Below the pieces are notes generated by a model. It saw nothing but the letters and a program-made list of their open reading frames with translations, searched no databases and was not told the DNA's origin. DNA of 35,397 nucleotides from Clostridia bacterium (GTDB lineage Bacteria > Bacillota > Peptococcia > DRI-13 > SM3-B62): positions 1 to 35,397 of the forward strand of contig JAHDQS010000043.1 of the NCBI GenBank assembly GCA_018433675.1, in the 5' to 3' direction. Made by a program: the position numbers and the translations under genes. Shown piece after piece: positions 16,873 to 25,180 of this stretch (within the stretch, counting starts at the first letter, position 1; each line of letters opens with the position of its first letter).

Positions 16873-17527
16873 TATTGTTATACCTGCGGTGCTTTCCTGT
16901 GACGCCGTAGATGACCCACTCACCAATGTTTGTGGCGTGATCGGCCATGCGTTCCAGATATTTTGCAATCATGATCAGGTTAATGGCTTGCCCGACTGTG
17001 TCCGGGCATTTTTTCATTATCTCGGTCAATTCCAGGACGATCAAGGAGAATAATTCGTCGACCTCGTCATCGGCGTTGCACACTGCCCCGGCCAGGTTAA
17101 TATCCTGCTTGATATAGGCATCGATTGATCTATTGACCATGGCCTTGGCGCGTTGGGCCATTTTAGGGATATCGACTAAGGGTTTGATATATTTTTCAGG
17201 GGCCATTTTAATAGTGATTTTCGCAATGTCTGCAGAATGATCGGCGATCCGCTCCATATCGGTAATGATTTTTAAGGCTGCACTGATGGTGCGTAGATCC
17301 TTGGCCAGCGGCTGCTGTTGCATGATGAGGTTTATACATTGCTCTTCAATGACCTTCTCCATATCGTCGATCAAGTCGTCTCCCCGGTAGATCTTGGTAG
17401 CAAGCTCCACGTCATGGTTTTTTAGGGCGATGATGGTTTTTTCAATGGATTCTTCCACGAGACCGGCCATTCTGAGCATATTTTGATGCAAATCCTCCAG
17501 CTGTCGGTCAAAGAGGTTTCTGGTCAT
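16829..17527 (-). CDS. phoU: Phosphate signalling protein PhoU
   Basis: A 232-residue all-helical protein made of two PhoU three-helix repeats. Each carries the metal-binding pattern E/DxxxD: DLIDDMEKVIEEQCINL and DMERIADHSADI in the first, and DDEVDELFSLI and YLERMADHATNI in the second. PhoU restrains phosphate uptake and tunes PhoR signalling by interacting with PstB and the kinase. It is the last gene of the pst operon. The conserved part ends near GKHRRYN; the last dozen residues are an extension reading antisense through the end of the acetyltransferase gene. AGGAGGACAAT precedes the ATG. Confidence 0.95.
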   Translation of the reverse strand: MTRNLFDRQLEDLHQNMLRMAGLVEESIEKTIIALKNHDVELATKIYRGDDLIDDMEKVIEEQCINLIMQQQPLAKDLRTISAALKIITDMERIADHSADIAKITIKMAPEKYIKPLVDIPKMAQRAKAMVNRSIDAYIKQDINLAGAVCNADDEVDELFSLIVLELTEIMKKCPDTVGQAINLIMIAKYLERMADHATNIGEWVIYGVTGKHRRYNNISQKLSLSTPYHHL

Positions 17528-17571
17528 TATATTGTCCTCCTATCTATATAAAATATTAACCTAATAAAATA

Positions 17572-18333
17572 CTAACCGAACCTACCCGTGATATAGTCTT
17601 CCGTTCTCTTATCCTCCGGGACGCGGAAAATCTTTTCGGTGGCCCCGTATTCTACTATCTCACCATGCAGGAAAAAGGCTGTCTGGTCAGAAATGCGGGC
17701 AGCCTGTTGCATGTTATGAGTCACGATAATAATGGTGTAGTTGTTTCGCAGTTCATGGACCAGGTCCTCAATTTTCAGTGTTGCCAAAGGGTCTAGGGCG
17801 GAGGTGGGTTCGTCCATCAAGATTACTTCCGGTTCCACGGCTAGGACCCTGGCGATACATAGCCGTTGTTGTTGTCCACCTGAAAGACCCAGGGCGTTTT
17901 GCTTCAATCTGTCCTTGACTTCTTCCCACAGTGCCGCCTTTTCCAGACTGTTTTTGACTATTTCATCCAGTGTTTCTTTAGCTTTGATACCGTGAATCCT
18001 GGGTCCGTAGGCGACGTTATCGTAAATAGACATGGGAAAGGGATTAGGCTTTTGAAACACCATCCCGATTCTTTTTCTCAGTTCAACAATATCATAATCC
18101 TTGTAAACATCAAGGTCTTCAAAGTATACATCCCCGGTTATTCTTACGTAGGGTATCAGATCGTTCATTCTGTTGAGGGTTTTTAAAAAGGTGGATTTGC
18201 CGCAACCGGAAGGTCCGATCAAAGCGGTGACGTTTTTTTCTTCTATCCGGATATTGATGTTTTTGACCGCGTGATTATCTCCATAAAAAAGGTTTAAGTC
18301 CTTTGTAGCTATTTTTATGTGTGTATTATTCAT
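17572..18333 (-). CDS. pstB: Phosphate ABC transporter ATP-binding protein PstB
   Basis: A 253-residue ATPase of the high-affinity phosphate importer. It has Walker [21 protein letters not shown] (about 39-58), the Q-loop in [14 protein letters not shown], the signature [16 protein letters not shown], Walker [14 protein letters not shown] and the switch His in [11 protein letters not shown]. The TLNRMND segment and [12 protein letters not shown] are diagnostic for PstB. The gene follows pstA by 2 nt and precedes phoU by 44 nt in the pst operon. Confidence 0.97.
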   Translation of the reverse strand: MNNTHIKIATKDLNLFYGDNHAVKNINIRIEEKNVTALIGPSGCGKSTFLKTLNRMNDLIPYVRITGDVYFEDLDVYKDYDIVELRKRIGMVFQKPNPFPMSIYDNVAYGPRIHGIKAKETLDEIVKNSLEKAALWEEVKDRLKQNALGLSGGQQQRLCIARVLAVEPEVILMDEPTSALDPLATLKIEDLVHELRNNYTIIIVTHNMQQAARISDQTAFFLHGEIVEYGATEKIFRVPEDKRTEDYITGRFG

Positions 18334-18335
18334 AA

Positions 18336-19166
18336 TTATGGCTCATACCTCCTTTTTAATCTTCCGGCGGCCTTATTGGTGGCAAGGTTTATCAAGGCCA
18401 CGGTAATGATCAGGATCGTTGCTGTGGCAAAAGCCTCCTCAAAAGAAATTCCTTCCTTGGCCAGTACGTACAAATGGACGGATAAGGTCCTGCCCGAATC
18501 CATTATACTGTCGGGGAAGCGGGTGACCATTCCGGCGGTTAGGTATACTGCCGCTGTTTCTCCCACGATCCGGCCGATGCTTAGGATGACCGCGGTCAGT
18601 ATCCCGGGGATGGCGCTGGGCAAAACGACACCTCGGATGGTTTGAAACTTTGTTGCGCCCAGAGCCAAGCTTCCTTCCCGGTAAGAAACGGGAACACACT
18701 TGAGGGCTTCCTCGGTCGTTCTGATGACGGTAGGGAGGACCATGATACTGAGGGTCAAAGCCCCGGAAAGAAGTGAAAAGCTGAATTTTAAGATTGTCAC
18801 AAAAAAGATGAAGCCGAATAATCCGTAGATAATCGAAGGGATCCCAGCCAAAGTTTCCGTGGCAAACCTAACCAGGTATAAGAGCTTGCCCGGTTTGGCG
18901 TATTCAACAAGGTAGAGCGCAGCGCCAATCCCGATTGGTGTAGCGATGATTACAGAGAGGAAGGCTACATAAACCGTGGAAAGGATCATGGGCAGGATGC
19001 CGTTTTTTCCGCCCTTGTATTCGGAAAAGATGAAATCAAGGTTTAAATGTTCAAAGCCGTTGGCGATGATATAGATAACTATCCAGGCTAAAGCAGCGAC
19101 AGTAATAAATGTACAAAGCCAGATAAATGATTTTTGTATAATCTCTTTGATCCTTCTTTGTTTCAT
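18336..19166 (-). CDS. pstA: Phosphate ABC transporter permease PstA
   Basis: A 276-residue inner-membrane protein with six helices (first near 15-35) and the binding-protein-dependent transport loop [25 protein letters not shown] that docks on PstB, shown in part as [15 protein letters not shown]. The periplasmic segment [15 protein letters not shown] and [11 protein letters not shown] are typical of PstA. It forms the channel with PstC. The start codon overlaps the pstC stop by 4 nt (19163-19166), so translation is coupled. Confidence 0.96.
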   Translation of the reverse strand: MKQRRIKEIIQKSFIWLCTFITVAALAWIVIYIIANGFEHLNLDFIFSEYKGGKNGILPMILSTVYVAFLSVIIATPIGIGAALYLVEYAKPGKLLYLVRFATETLAGIPSIIYGLFGFIFFVTILKFSFSLLSGALTLSIMVLPTVIRTTEEALKCVPVSYREGSLALGATKFQTIRGVVLPSAIPGILTAVILSIGRIVGETAAVYLTAGMVTRFPDSIMDSGRTLSVHLYVLAKEGISFEEAFATATILIITVALINLATNKAAGRLKRRYEP

Positions 19167-20086
19167 TTTTCCTCCCCAGCCTTTCTGAAGATAGTGGTGA
19201 GGACGATGTTTAAGATCATAATAAAGACGAAGAGGACGACCCCGGTAGCAAACAAGGCTTCCTGATGCAGACCCTGGGCATAGCTCATTTCAATGGCGAT
19301 ATTCGAGGTGAGGGTTCTGGCACGATCAAGCAAAGAGCCGGGAAGCTGAGGCGTATTGCCGATGACTAAGATCACAGCCATGGTTTCACCGATGGCTCGT
19401 CCCATGCCGAGGATGATTCCTGCCGCAATCCCTGATCTGGCTGCCGGTATCGAAACTTTGAAGATTGTTTGCAGTTGGGAAGCTCCTAAAGCCAGGGAGC
19501 CTTCTTTGTATTCAATGGGAACGGAGCGCAGTGAGGTTTCAGAAATACTCACGATAGTAGGCAAGATCATGACCCCCAGTATGATGATGGCGGCAAGCAG
19601 ACTGTTGCCGCCCCCGCCGAAGTACTTATCTATCAGGGGTACGATTACAATCAGACCGAAGAAACCGTAAACTACAGAAGGTATTCCTGCCAGCAGCTCG
19701 ATCGCCGGGCGTATTACTTTCGACAACCACAGTGGTGCCAGCTCAGCCAGAAAGACGGCGGTCATCAACCCTACGGTTGCGCCAAAAGCGACCGCTCCTA
19801 TGGTTGCAAGCAGTGAGGCGGCAATCATAGGAAAAATGCCGAACATATCCTCCAAGGGCTTCCAAGTCATGCCGAATACGATTTCTTTAAAGCCGACTTT
19901 TCCAAAAATGGGAACACCGCTATAAAAGATGTAGGTCGCTATGATTAGCAAGGAGAGGACAGCGAGGAAGGCGCATAGCAGAAGAAGTCCTTCCGCTATG
20001 TGTTCCTTAAGATTCCTAAGTCTGAATCTTTTTTGCTGTGTGCCGTATTCAAGGTCAGCGCTGATTGGGTTGCAGACTCTGTTCAT
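19163..20086 (-). CDS. pstC: Phosphate ABC transporter permease PstC
   Basis: A 307-residue membrane protein with six helices after a charged N-terminal tail of about 28 residues. Typical PstC segments are GIFPMIAASLLATIGAV, ELLAGIPSVVYGFFGL and the coupling loop [16 protein letters not shown]. It pairs with PstA to form the phosphate channel. The gene begins 14 nt after pstS and overlaps pstA by 4 nt. Confidence 0.96.
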   Translation of the reverse strand: MNRVCNPISADLEYGTQQKRFRLRNLKEHIAEGLLLLCAFLAVLSLLIIATYIFYSGVPIFGKVGFKEIVFGMTWKPLEDMFGIFPMIAASLLATIGAVAFGATVGLMTAVFLAELAPLWLSKVIRPAIELLAGIPSVVYGFFGLIVIVPLIDKYFGGGGNSLLAAIIILGVMILPTIVSISETSLRSVPIEYKEGSLALGASQLQTIFKVSIPAARSGIAAGIILGMGRAIGETMAVILVIGNTPQLPGSLLDRARTLTSNIAIEMSYAQGLHQEALFATGVVLFVFIMILNIVLTTIFRKAGEEK

Positions 20087-20100
20087 AATCGATCCCCCGC

Positions 20101-20982
20101 TTAGTTGACCGGTATATAGTCTTTGGCCACTACTTCCTGACCCTCGTTACTGAGGATAAAATCCAGAAAGGCTTTTGTTTCTTGGGTGGGTTCTCCTTTG
20201 GTCAGCATCAGGAATGGTCTGGCTATAGGGTAACTTTGGTTCTGAATGTTTTGGACCGTTGCTTCCACTCCGTTGATGTTTGCTTTTTTGACCTTACTTT
20301 CATCCACCATGCCCAAGGACATGTAACCGATAGCGCTTTCCTTTCCTGCTACATTAGCTAACACAGCTCCGTTGCCTTCTGCGATTAGAGCGTTGTCCAC
20401 TACCAGGGAGACGGTCTTATCCCCTTCTTTCTTTTCTAGTTTCATCAATTCTTCAAAGGCCCCCCGGGTTCCGGAACCGGCTTCTCTGCTCACGACGATT
20501 ATCTCTTTGTCTTCGCCGCCGAGGTCTTTCCAATTGTTGATTTCACCCGTAAATATTTTAAGTACGTCTTCATTTTGCAAATCTTGCACTTTGTTAGCGG
20601 GATTAACGATTACGGCAATGCCATCCATAGCGATGACCGTTTCTGTCAGACCCCAGGATTCTTCTTCTGACTTAAGGGCCCTAGAAGCTGTTCCAATATC
20701 GCATGTTCCGTCGTTTACAGACTTAACTCCTGCTGTGGAGCCTACCCCCTGGATGTCGATTCTAAGATCAGGGTGTTGCTTGTTAAATTCATCGGCGAGC
20801 TCTTCGGCCAAAGGCTGTACGGACGTTGACCCCACTATCATGACCTTTCCGCTTAATGATGTTGTTTCTTCATTTGTGGCAGTATTTTCGCAGGCCGCAA
20901 AAAGAAATGTCCCCATTAATATCACTACCAACAGTACTACCGTTAATCCGGTTTTTGAATTGTTCCGCAAAACATTTTTCAT
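20101..20982 (-). CDS. pstS: Phosphate-binding lipoprotein PstS
   Basis: The extracellular receptor of the importer, 293 residues from the chosen start. The N terminus is a lipoprotein signal: charged MKNVLRNNSK, a hydrophobic stretch, and lipobox LFAAC with the lipidated Cys at 31. Phosphate-binding segments are GSTSVQPLAEE, GVGSTAGVKSV..DIGTASR and SREAGSGTRGAFEEL. A start 17 codons further upstream is open, but the ribosome binding site GGGAG (20996-20992) lies nine bases before this ATG and the shorter form gives a clean signal peptide. It is the first gene of the pst operon, behind a phased Pho box. Confidence 0.95.
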   Translation of the reverse strand: MKNVLRNNSKTGLTVVLLVVILMGTFLFAACENTATNEETTSLSGKVMIVGSTSVQPLAEELADEFNKQHPDLRIDIQGVGSTAGVKSVNDGTCDIGTASRALKSEEESWGLTETVIAMDGIAVIVNPANKVQDLQNEDVLKIFTGEINNWKDLGGEDKEIIVVSREAGSGTRGAFEELMKLEKKEGDKTVSLVVDNALIAEGNGAVLANVAGKESAIGYMSLGMVDESKVKKANINGVEATVQNIQNQSYPIARPFLMLTKGEPTQETKAFLDFILSNEGQEVVAKDYIPVN

Positions 20983-21018
20983 TTCTTTCATCTCCCATTT
21001 TTTATTCTTTTCAAAACC

Positions 21019-21094
21019 AGTATAGTAGGTCATGATTATGAGCCGATTAAGGAGATGTAAAGCAGGTGTTAATTGATTCGGTTGTTTATGTTAA
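21019..21094 (-). promoter_or_regulatory. Pho box and promoter of the pst operon
   Basis: On the minus strand there are four TT(A/T)A(A/T)C-like hexamers with exact 11-bp phasing: TTAACA (21094-21089), a degenerate step at 21083, TTAACA (21072-21067), TTTACA (21061-21056) and TTAATC (21050-21045). A TATACT -10 lies at 21024-21019. Direct TTAACA repeats at this period are how Bacillus-type PhoP activates pst, so induction by phosphate starvation is expected. Confidence 0.75.
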
Positions 21095-21097
21095 GGC

Positions 21098-21130
21098 AAA
21101 AAAAAACAAACCCACCAAAATATCCGGTGG
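21098..21130 (-). terminator. Terminator of the metallohydrolase gene
   Basis: On the minus strand CCACC (21130-21126) and GGTGG (21116-21112) form the stem, with a 9-nt loop, followed by GTTTG and a run of nine T. It lies 46 nt after the stop codon of the gene at 21176 and just upstream of the Pho box. Confidence 0.7.
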
Positions 21131-21175
21131 TGAGGCTGTTAAGTTTCTGGCTATGGTGTAATTTTTCCCTGCGTG

Positions 21176-22156
21176 TTATATTGAAAAAAGGTATACTTCA
21201 TCTTTAAGCTGTTTGCGGAGCTTGCCGTTTTTGACAAGGTATTCCAGGTGGGAAGCAGCTTCGCCGCTGGCAAACCATTTTTGCGGCAGAGGAAAGTCGT
21301 CCCAATTATGATAGGAAAGAGACCAGGTCATTTTTGTTGCTACTTGGTAGGCGCTTTGAGGGCTGTTATTAAGGATTACCATTATTTCTTCTAAACGCTT
21401 TTTATGGTGTTCTATTAACTCCTTAATTCGTGTTTTATGGTTTTTGATTGTATGCCGGTGACCGGGTAAAATAAGGTCGATGTCCAGTTTGTCTACCTTA
21501 CATAAGCTTTCATGATATTTGGCCAGTGGATTTGCAAATTCAGGCCAGGGTGTAATGTTGGGTGTTATTCTGGCTAAGATGTGGTCGCCGGAGAAAAAGA
21601 GTTTTTTAGCAGGTTCATATAAGCACATGTGCCCGGGCGTATGGCCCGGCGTGAAAACACATACAAACCTATAGGGGTCGACTTCGATGACAGTTCCTTC
21701 ATTGACAAAGGTAAAATCGAGTGCATGTGGGACACAGTAGTTTTTCGCCGGATTCATGGCCAGAGCTTCTTTCAGGTACTCCTGCGGGAAACCGTACAAA
21801 CTGTAATTCTTGTTTGTTTCTTGCCAGAATTCAGCTGTAATAGTCTGGTTAATAAGTTCTGCATCTATTTTGCTGCAATAAATCTGCGAGGACGTGTTTC
21901 CTTGAGTGAGGTCAGCGACCAGCCCCGAGTGGTCCGCGTGGTTATGAGTCAGAAAAAAATCGGTTTCATCCAGGTTTATATCCAACTCATCAAGAGCCGT
22001 CATCATCGCTTTTTTGCATTCCGGGATATTAAAGCCTGTATCTACAATCAGTGTCCTTTTATGGCCCTTGATGAAATAGGAATTAAGAGACCGTAGAGGA
22101 TTATTAGGGAGAGGAATTTCCACCCTAAAAATACTTGGTGCTACTTCTTCGTACAA
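21176..22156 (-). CDS. Metallo-beta-lactamase-fold hydrolase (glyoxalase II-like, with C-terminal winged helix)
   Basis: A protein of about 326 residues. The zinc-binding motif is complete: HNHADH (about residues 70-75), then PGHTPGHMCLY, FFSGDHIL and LPGHRHTIKNH. After the catalytic domain comes a helical, winged-helix-like tail (ASHLEYLVKNGKLRKQL), as in the COG0491 proteins related to lactamase-beta-2. They hydrolyse thioesters or related bonds; the substrate here is not known. The longest frame starts at a GTG (22165) that overlaps the ribosome binding site GGGAG, so the TTG at 22156, eight bases further on, is preferred. It is transcribed alone, with a terminator after it. Confidence 0.85.
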   Translation of the reverse strand: MYEEVAPSIFRVEIPLPNNPLRSLNSYFIKGHKRTLIVDTGFNIPECKKAMMTALDELDINLDETDFFLTHNHADHSGLVADLTQGNTSSQIYCSKIDAELINQTITAEFWQETNKNYSLYGFPQEYLKEALAMNPAKNYCVPHALDFTFVNEGTVIEVDPYRFVCVFTPGHTPGHMCLYEPAKKLFFSGDHILARITPNITPWPEFANPLAKYHESLCKVDKLDIDLILPGHRHTIKNHKTRIKELIEHHKKRLEEIMVILNNSPQSAYQVATKMTWSLSYHNWDDFPLPQKWFASGEAASHLEYLVKNGKLRKQLKDEVYLFSI

Positions 22157-22258
22157 TGGTATCACTCCCGAAATCGTTTCTTCCTAGGTTAACACAAAAA
22201 GGCAAGCGTTGTAAATACAGAAAATTACATCGACTACTAATATCAAGGGGGAAAACTT

Positions 22259-23026
22259 ATGTGTCTGATTCTCTGCGCCTATCAGCACCATCCCAAGTAT
22301 CCGTTGGTCATTGCGGCGAACAGGGATGAATTCTATGAGCGTCCGACCGCGCCGGCAAAATATTGGGAGGATTATCCGGATATCCTGGCCGGGCGTGACC
22401 TTGAACAGATGGGCACTTGGCTTGGCATTGACAGAAAAGGACGTTATGCTGCCGTAACCAATTACCGCGATCCACGCCTGAAGAAAGAAGGGGTGTACTC
22501 CAGAGGAAGACTGGTTGCCGACTATTTATGCGGAAAGAAAGAGCCGTATGAATACCTGACGGATGTCAGTAAGGCAGGGAATGAATACAATGGGTACAAC
22601 CTTTTGGCAGGTGATAGCAACTCTCTATATTACTACTCTAATATTGAAGGCGCTTTAAAAAAGGTTAGCCCCGGCGTGCATGGCTTAAGCAATCACCTTT
22701 TGAATACGCCCTGGCTCAAGGTAGAAAAAGGCAAGCAGGCGCTAAAGAGGTATTTAGCAAGTGATAGGGCCGGGGACCCCTTTGAGCTGTTGACGATAAT
22801 GTCGGATGATACGGAGGCTGAGGAACATTTACTGCCCTGTACCGGAGTGAGCTTAGAATGGGAACGTCTTCTTTCCTCGATATTTATCAGAGGTGAATCA
22901 TATGGTACGCGTTCAACCACTGTAATATTTGTTGACTATCGTAATCACGTGCAGTATATTGAAAGAAGTTTTCTGCTGGATTCCGGCAAGTGGCAAGAAG
23001 CGGCTTACGAGTTCGATATCACTTGA
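22259..23026 (+). CDS. NRDE-family protein (TANGO2-like Ntn-hydrolase fold)
   Basis: A 255-residue protein that opens with MCLILCAYQHHPKYPLVIAA, followed at once by NRDEFYERP, the family's name motif. Cys2 becomes N-terminal after Met removal and is the expected nucleophile of the Ntn-hydrolase-like fold. Other conserved parts are GTWLGIDRKGRYAAVTNYRD, GYNLLAGD, VHGLSNHLLNTPWLKV and YGTRSTTVI near the C terminus. The human relative TANGO2 is linked to heme or lipid handling, but the bacterial role is not established. AAGGGGG precedes the ATG. Its end overlaps the convergent flavoprotein gene by 8 nt. Confidence 0.9.
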   Translation: MCLILCAYQHHPKYPLVIAANRDEFYERPTAPAKYWEDYPDILAGRDLEQMGTWLGIDRKGRYAAVTNYRDPRLKKEGVYSRGRLVADYLCGKKEPYEYLTDVSKAGNEYNGYNLLAGDSNSLYYYSNIEGALKKVSPGVHGLSNHLLNTPWLKVEKGKQALKRYLASDRAGDPFELLTIMSDDTEAEEHLLPCTGVSLEWERLLSSIFIRGESYGTRSTTVIFVDYRNHVQYIERSFLLDSGKWQEAAYEFDIT

Positions 23027-24395
23027 TTTGCAGGGTTTCGTTCAAGTGCCGGCAGTTCTTGGAAACGGCATTCATGGCTGCCGAGTTAATAGGGTAGGAG
23101 ACGGGGGAGGCAGTTAACAGCGGATGGGTTGCCACCTGGAAGGTATTCAATTCGGTGGCGGTCAAGCCCTTTTGAATAGCCAGAGAAAGGATGTTGATCA
23201 TTTCTCCTATGCCGTAGCCCCCTGCTATTTGAGCCCCTAAAATGACCCCGGAGCACCTGGAAAAAATCAGTTTGATTCTTGTCTCCTTAGCATCTGGCAG
23301 GGAGCCGGGATGCCGGTCCATTGTCGTAAATTCTCCCGTGATGATATTAAAGCCCTCTTTACTGGCTTGAGCTTCGGTGAGACCTGCTGCGGCGAATGCC
23401 CTTTGGAATATCTTCGTTGAAAAAGCGCTGATGGTGCCTTTATTGGCTTTTAACAGTCTTAATTGAAATGAATTGGTGCCGCCGATCTTGGCCTCATTTG
23501 CTGCGGTAGAAGCGAGCAGAACAGGGACGTCCTTGCCTGTGAAAAAACATTTCTTTTCTGCACAGTCCCCAACAGCCAAGATATTCGGGTCACTTGTCCG
23601 CATATATTCGTCGACGAGGATGGCACCTTTAGCATTGACACTTATTCCGGCCGACTGGGCGAGACTGCTGTTGGGTCTGACTCCCAGGGCCAGGATAACC
23701 AAGTCGGCTCGCAGCGTTTCCCCGTTGCTTAATTTGACATCACTGACCTTTTTTTCGCCATTCAGTTCTGTTACTTTCAGGTTTGTTTTGACGTTGATAC
23801 CCTGTTCTTGCAGTTCTTTTTCGGCCAGGGCTGAGAATTCCCGGTCGAAGGCCTGCCAGAGGCACGTTTCTGCCAGTTCGATAATTGTGACGTTTTTTCC
23901 AAGAATGCGGATTTGTTCAGCCATTTCTACGCCTATAAATCCACCGCCGATGACCACTACATCGTTGGCGTGATTGACCTTTTGCAAGAGAGTCTGCAGG
24001 TAATCTTCATCCTTATAGATCGCATGGACGTTTTCCAGGTTGTAGCCTGGTATGAAGGTGGGGAGCAGTGGGGTTGAGCCCGTGCTGATGATGAGTTTCT
24101 TATACGATATTTCTTTATTCGTTTTGGTTTTCGCCGTTCTTTTTTCTCTGTCGATTTCCATGACCTCATCGATGATAAGTTCAATACCGGCACCTTTTAG
24201 CATTTTATCGGGGATGATGTTTTTTTCGGTTTTTTTTAATGTACCGAAGATATACGGTATCCCGCAAGGTACCATGACCTTTTCGGTGGTACGTACTATG
24301 GTGATTTTAATATCCCCGTACGAGTTCCTGGCAGTCAAAGCACTGAGTATTCCTCCTGCACTTCCTCCGATGATCAATAAGTCTGTGGTGAGCAT
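23019..24395 (-). CDS. FAD-dependent pyridine nucleotide-disulfide oxidoreductase (CoA-disulfide reductase / NADH oxidase type)
   Basis: A 458-residue flavoprotein. The FAD site is LLIIGGSAGGILSAL (6-20), the single redox Cys is Cys44 in VPCGIPYIFG, the NAD(P)H site is VVVIGGGFIGVEMAEQ (about 152-167), and the second FAD contact is ILAVGDCAEKK. The C-terminal dimerisation domain follows. With one active Cys rather than a CxxxxC pair, it belongs with CoA-disulfide reductases, NADH oxidases and NADH-dependent polysulfide reductases; a rhodanese domain is absent. These work in oxygen defence or in sulfur and CoA thiol balance. Which reaction applies here cannot be decided. GGGGGATAAG precedes the ATG. 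Confidence 0.88.
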   Translation of the reverse strand: MLTTDLLIIGGSAGGILSALTARNSYGDIKITIVRTTEKVMVPCGIPYIFGTLKKTEKNIIPDKMLKGAGIELIIDEVMEIDREKRTAKTKTNKEISYKKLIISTGSTPLLPTFIPGYNLENVHAIYKDEDYLQTLLQKVNHANDVVVIGGGFIGVEMAEQIRILGKNVTIIELAETCLWQAFDREFSALAEKELQEQGINVKTNLKVTELNGEKKVSDVKLSNGETLRADLVILALGVRPNSSLAQSAGISVNAKGAILVDEYMRTSDPNILAVGDCAEKKCFFTGKDVPVLLASTAANEAKIGGTNSFQLRLLKANKGTISAFSTKIFQRAFAAAGLTEAQASKEGFNIITGEFTTMDRHPGSLPDAKETRIKLIFSRCSGVILGAQIAGGYGIGEMINILSLAIQKGLTATELNTFQVATHPLLTASPVSYPINSAAMNAVSKNCRHLNETLQIK

Positions 24396-24438
24396 TTTTT
24401 CTTATCCCCCTTTTAACTATATTTATATATTTATCTCA

Positions 24439-24447
24439 TGGTATAAT
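24439..24447 (+). promoter_or_regulatory. Extended -10 promoter ahead of sigI
   Basis: TGGTATAAT (24439-24447) is an extended -10 element (TGn plus TATAAT). No good -35 is seen at the right distance. It lies 68 nt before the sigI start codon. No convincing SigI-type promoter (CCCCC..CGAA) was found. Confidence 0.45.
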
Positions 24448-24514
24448 CTTCTGATTACTTTTGCAAGTTATTTATGCACAAAGGGTTTATGTACATAGTG
24501 AGGTGGTGTTTATA

Positions 24515-25180
24515 ATGCGAGAAATTGATCAAATGGCTGTAGATGCAGCGAATGATGCTGAGAAGCTATCTGTGTTTATTGAGGAACACGAAATATTCAT
24601 ATTAAGAATTGCCTCAAAGACAGCCAAACGTTATGTGTCAAAAAGCGATGATGAGTGGTCAATCGCATTGGTTGCCTTCTCTGATGCTATTAAAAAATAT
24701 GACTACAAACGGGGGAGCTTTATTCCGTTTGCAGAACTCATGATTCATCGAAACCTTGTAGATTATTTCAGAGTTCAGGGACGACGCAGCGTGGAGGTTC
24801 AGGTTGATTGTATTGAAGACGAAGCCATTGTTGAATACAATGATAATAATCTAAAATTAGAAATTGAAGCTATAACTCAAGTTCTTGAGAGCTATGAGTT
24901 TAGCTTCATGGATTTAGTTGAATGCTCACCAAAGGCAAATAAAACAAAGAAGGCCTGTGCCAAAGTCGTGTCCTATATTTTGAACAATCCAATACTAGTA
25001 AAGGAAATGCGAGCTTCAAAACAATTACCGGCTAAAATAATAGAAAAAAATGTGGGTATACCCCGAAAAATATTAGATCGTCATCGTAAATACATAATAG
25101 CAGCAGCTGAAATTCTCCACGGAGATTACCCCTATCTTTCGGATTATTTAAGCTATATAAGGGAGGCGAATAAGAGATGA
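24515..25180 (+). CDS. sigI: RNA polymerase sigma factor SigI
   Basis: A 221-residue sigma factor of the SigI family. Region 2 is clear: FILRIASKTAKRYVSKSDDEWSIALVAF appears in part as SKSDDEWSIALVAF (about residues 44-57), then AIKKYDYKRGSFIPFAELMI and HRNLVDYFRVQGR. The C-terminal SigI-specific domain ends with MRASKQLPAKIIEKNVGIPR and RKYIIAAAEILHGDYPYL. SigI factors respond to heat or wall stress in bacilli and to polysaccharides in cellulolytic clostridia. The chosen ATG has AGGTGGTG ahead of it; an upstream in-frame start at 24461 lacks one. Its stop overlaps the rsgI start by 4 nt. Confidence 0.92.
   Translation: MREIDQMAVDAANDAEKLSVFIEEHEIFILRIASKTAKRYVSKSDDEWSIALVAFSDAIKKYDYKRGSFIPFAELMIHRNLVDYFRVQGRRSVEVQVDCIEDEAIVEYNDNNLKLEIEAITQVLESYEFSFMDLVECSPKANKTKKACAKVVSYILNNPILVKEMRASKQLPAKIIEKNVGIPRKILDRHRKYIIAAAEILHGDYPYLSDYLSYIREANKR

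Noticed and set aside
20983-21033. Longer N terminus for PstS
   Set aside because: It would place 17 charged and aromatic residues before the lipoprotein signal, and the GGGAG site points to the ATG at 20982.
24405-24416. CCCCC as a SigI-type -35 element ahead of sigI
   Set aside because: It is the complement of the ribosome binding site of the flavoprotein gene on the other strand, and no CGAA -10 follows at a fitting distance.
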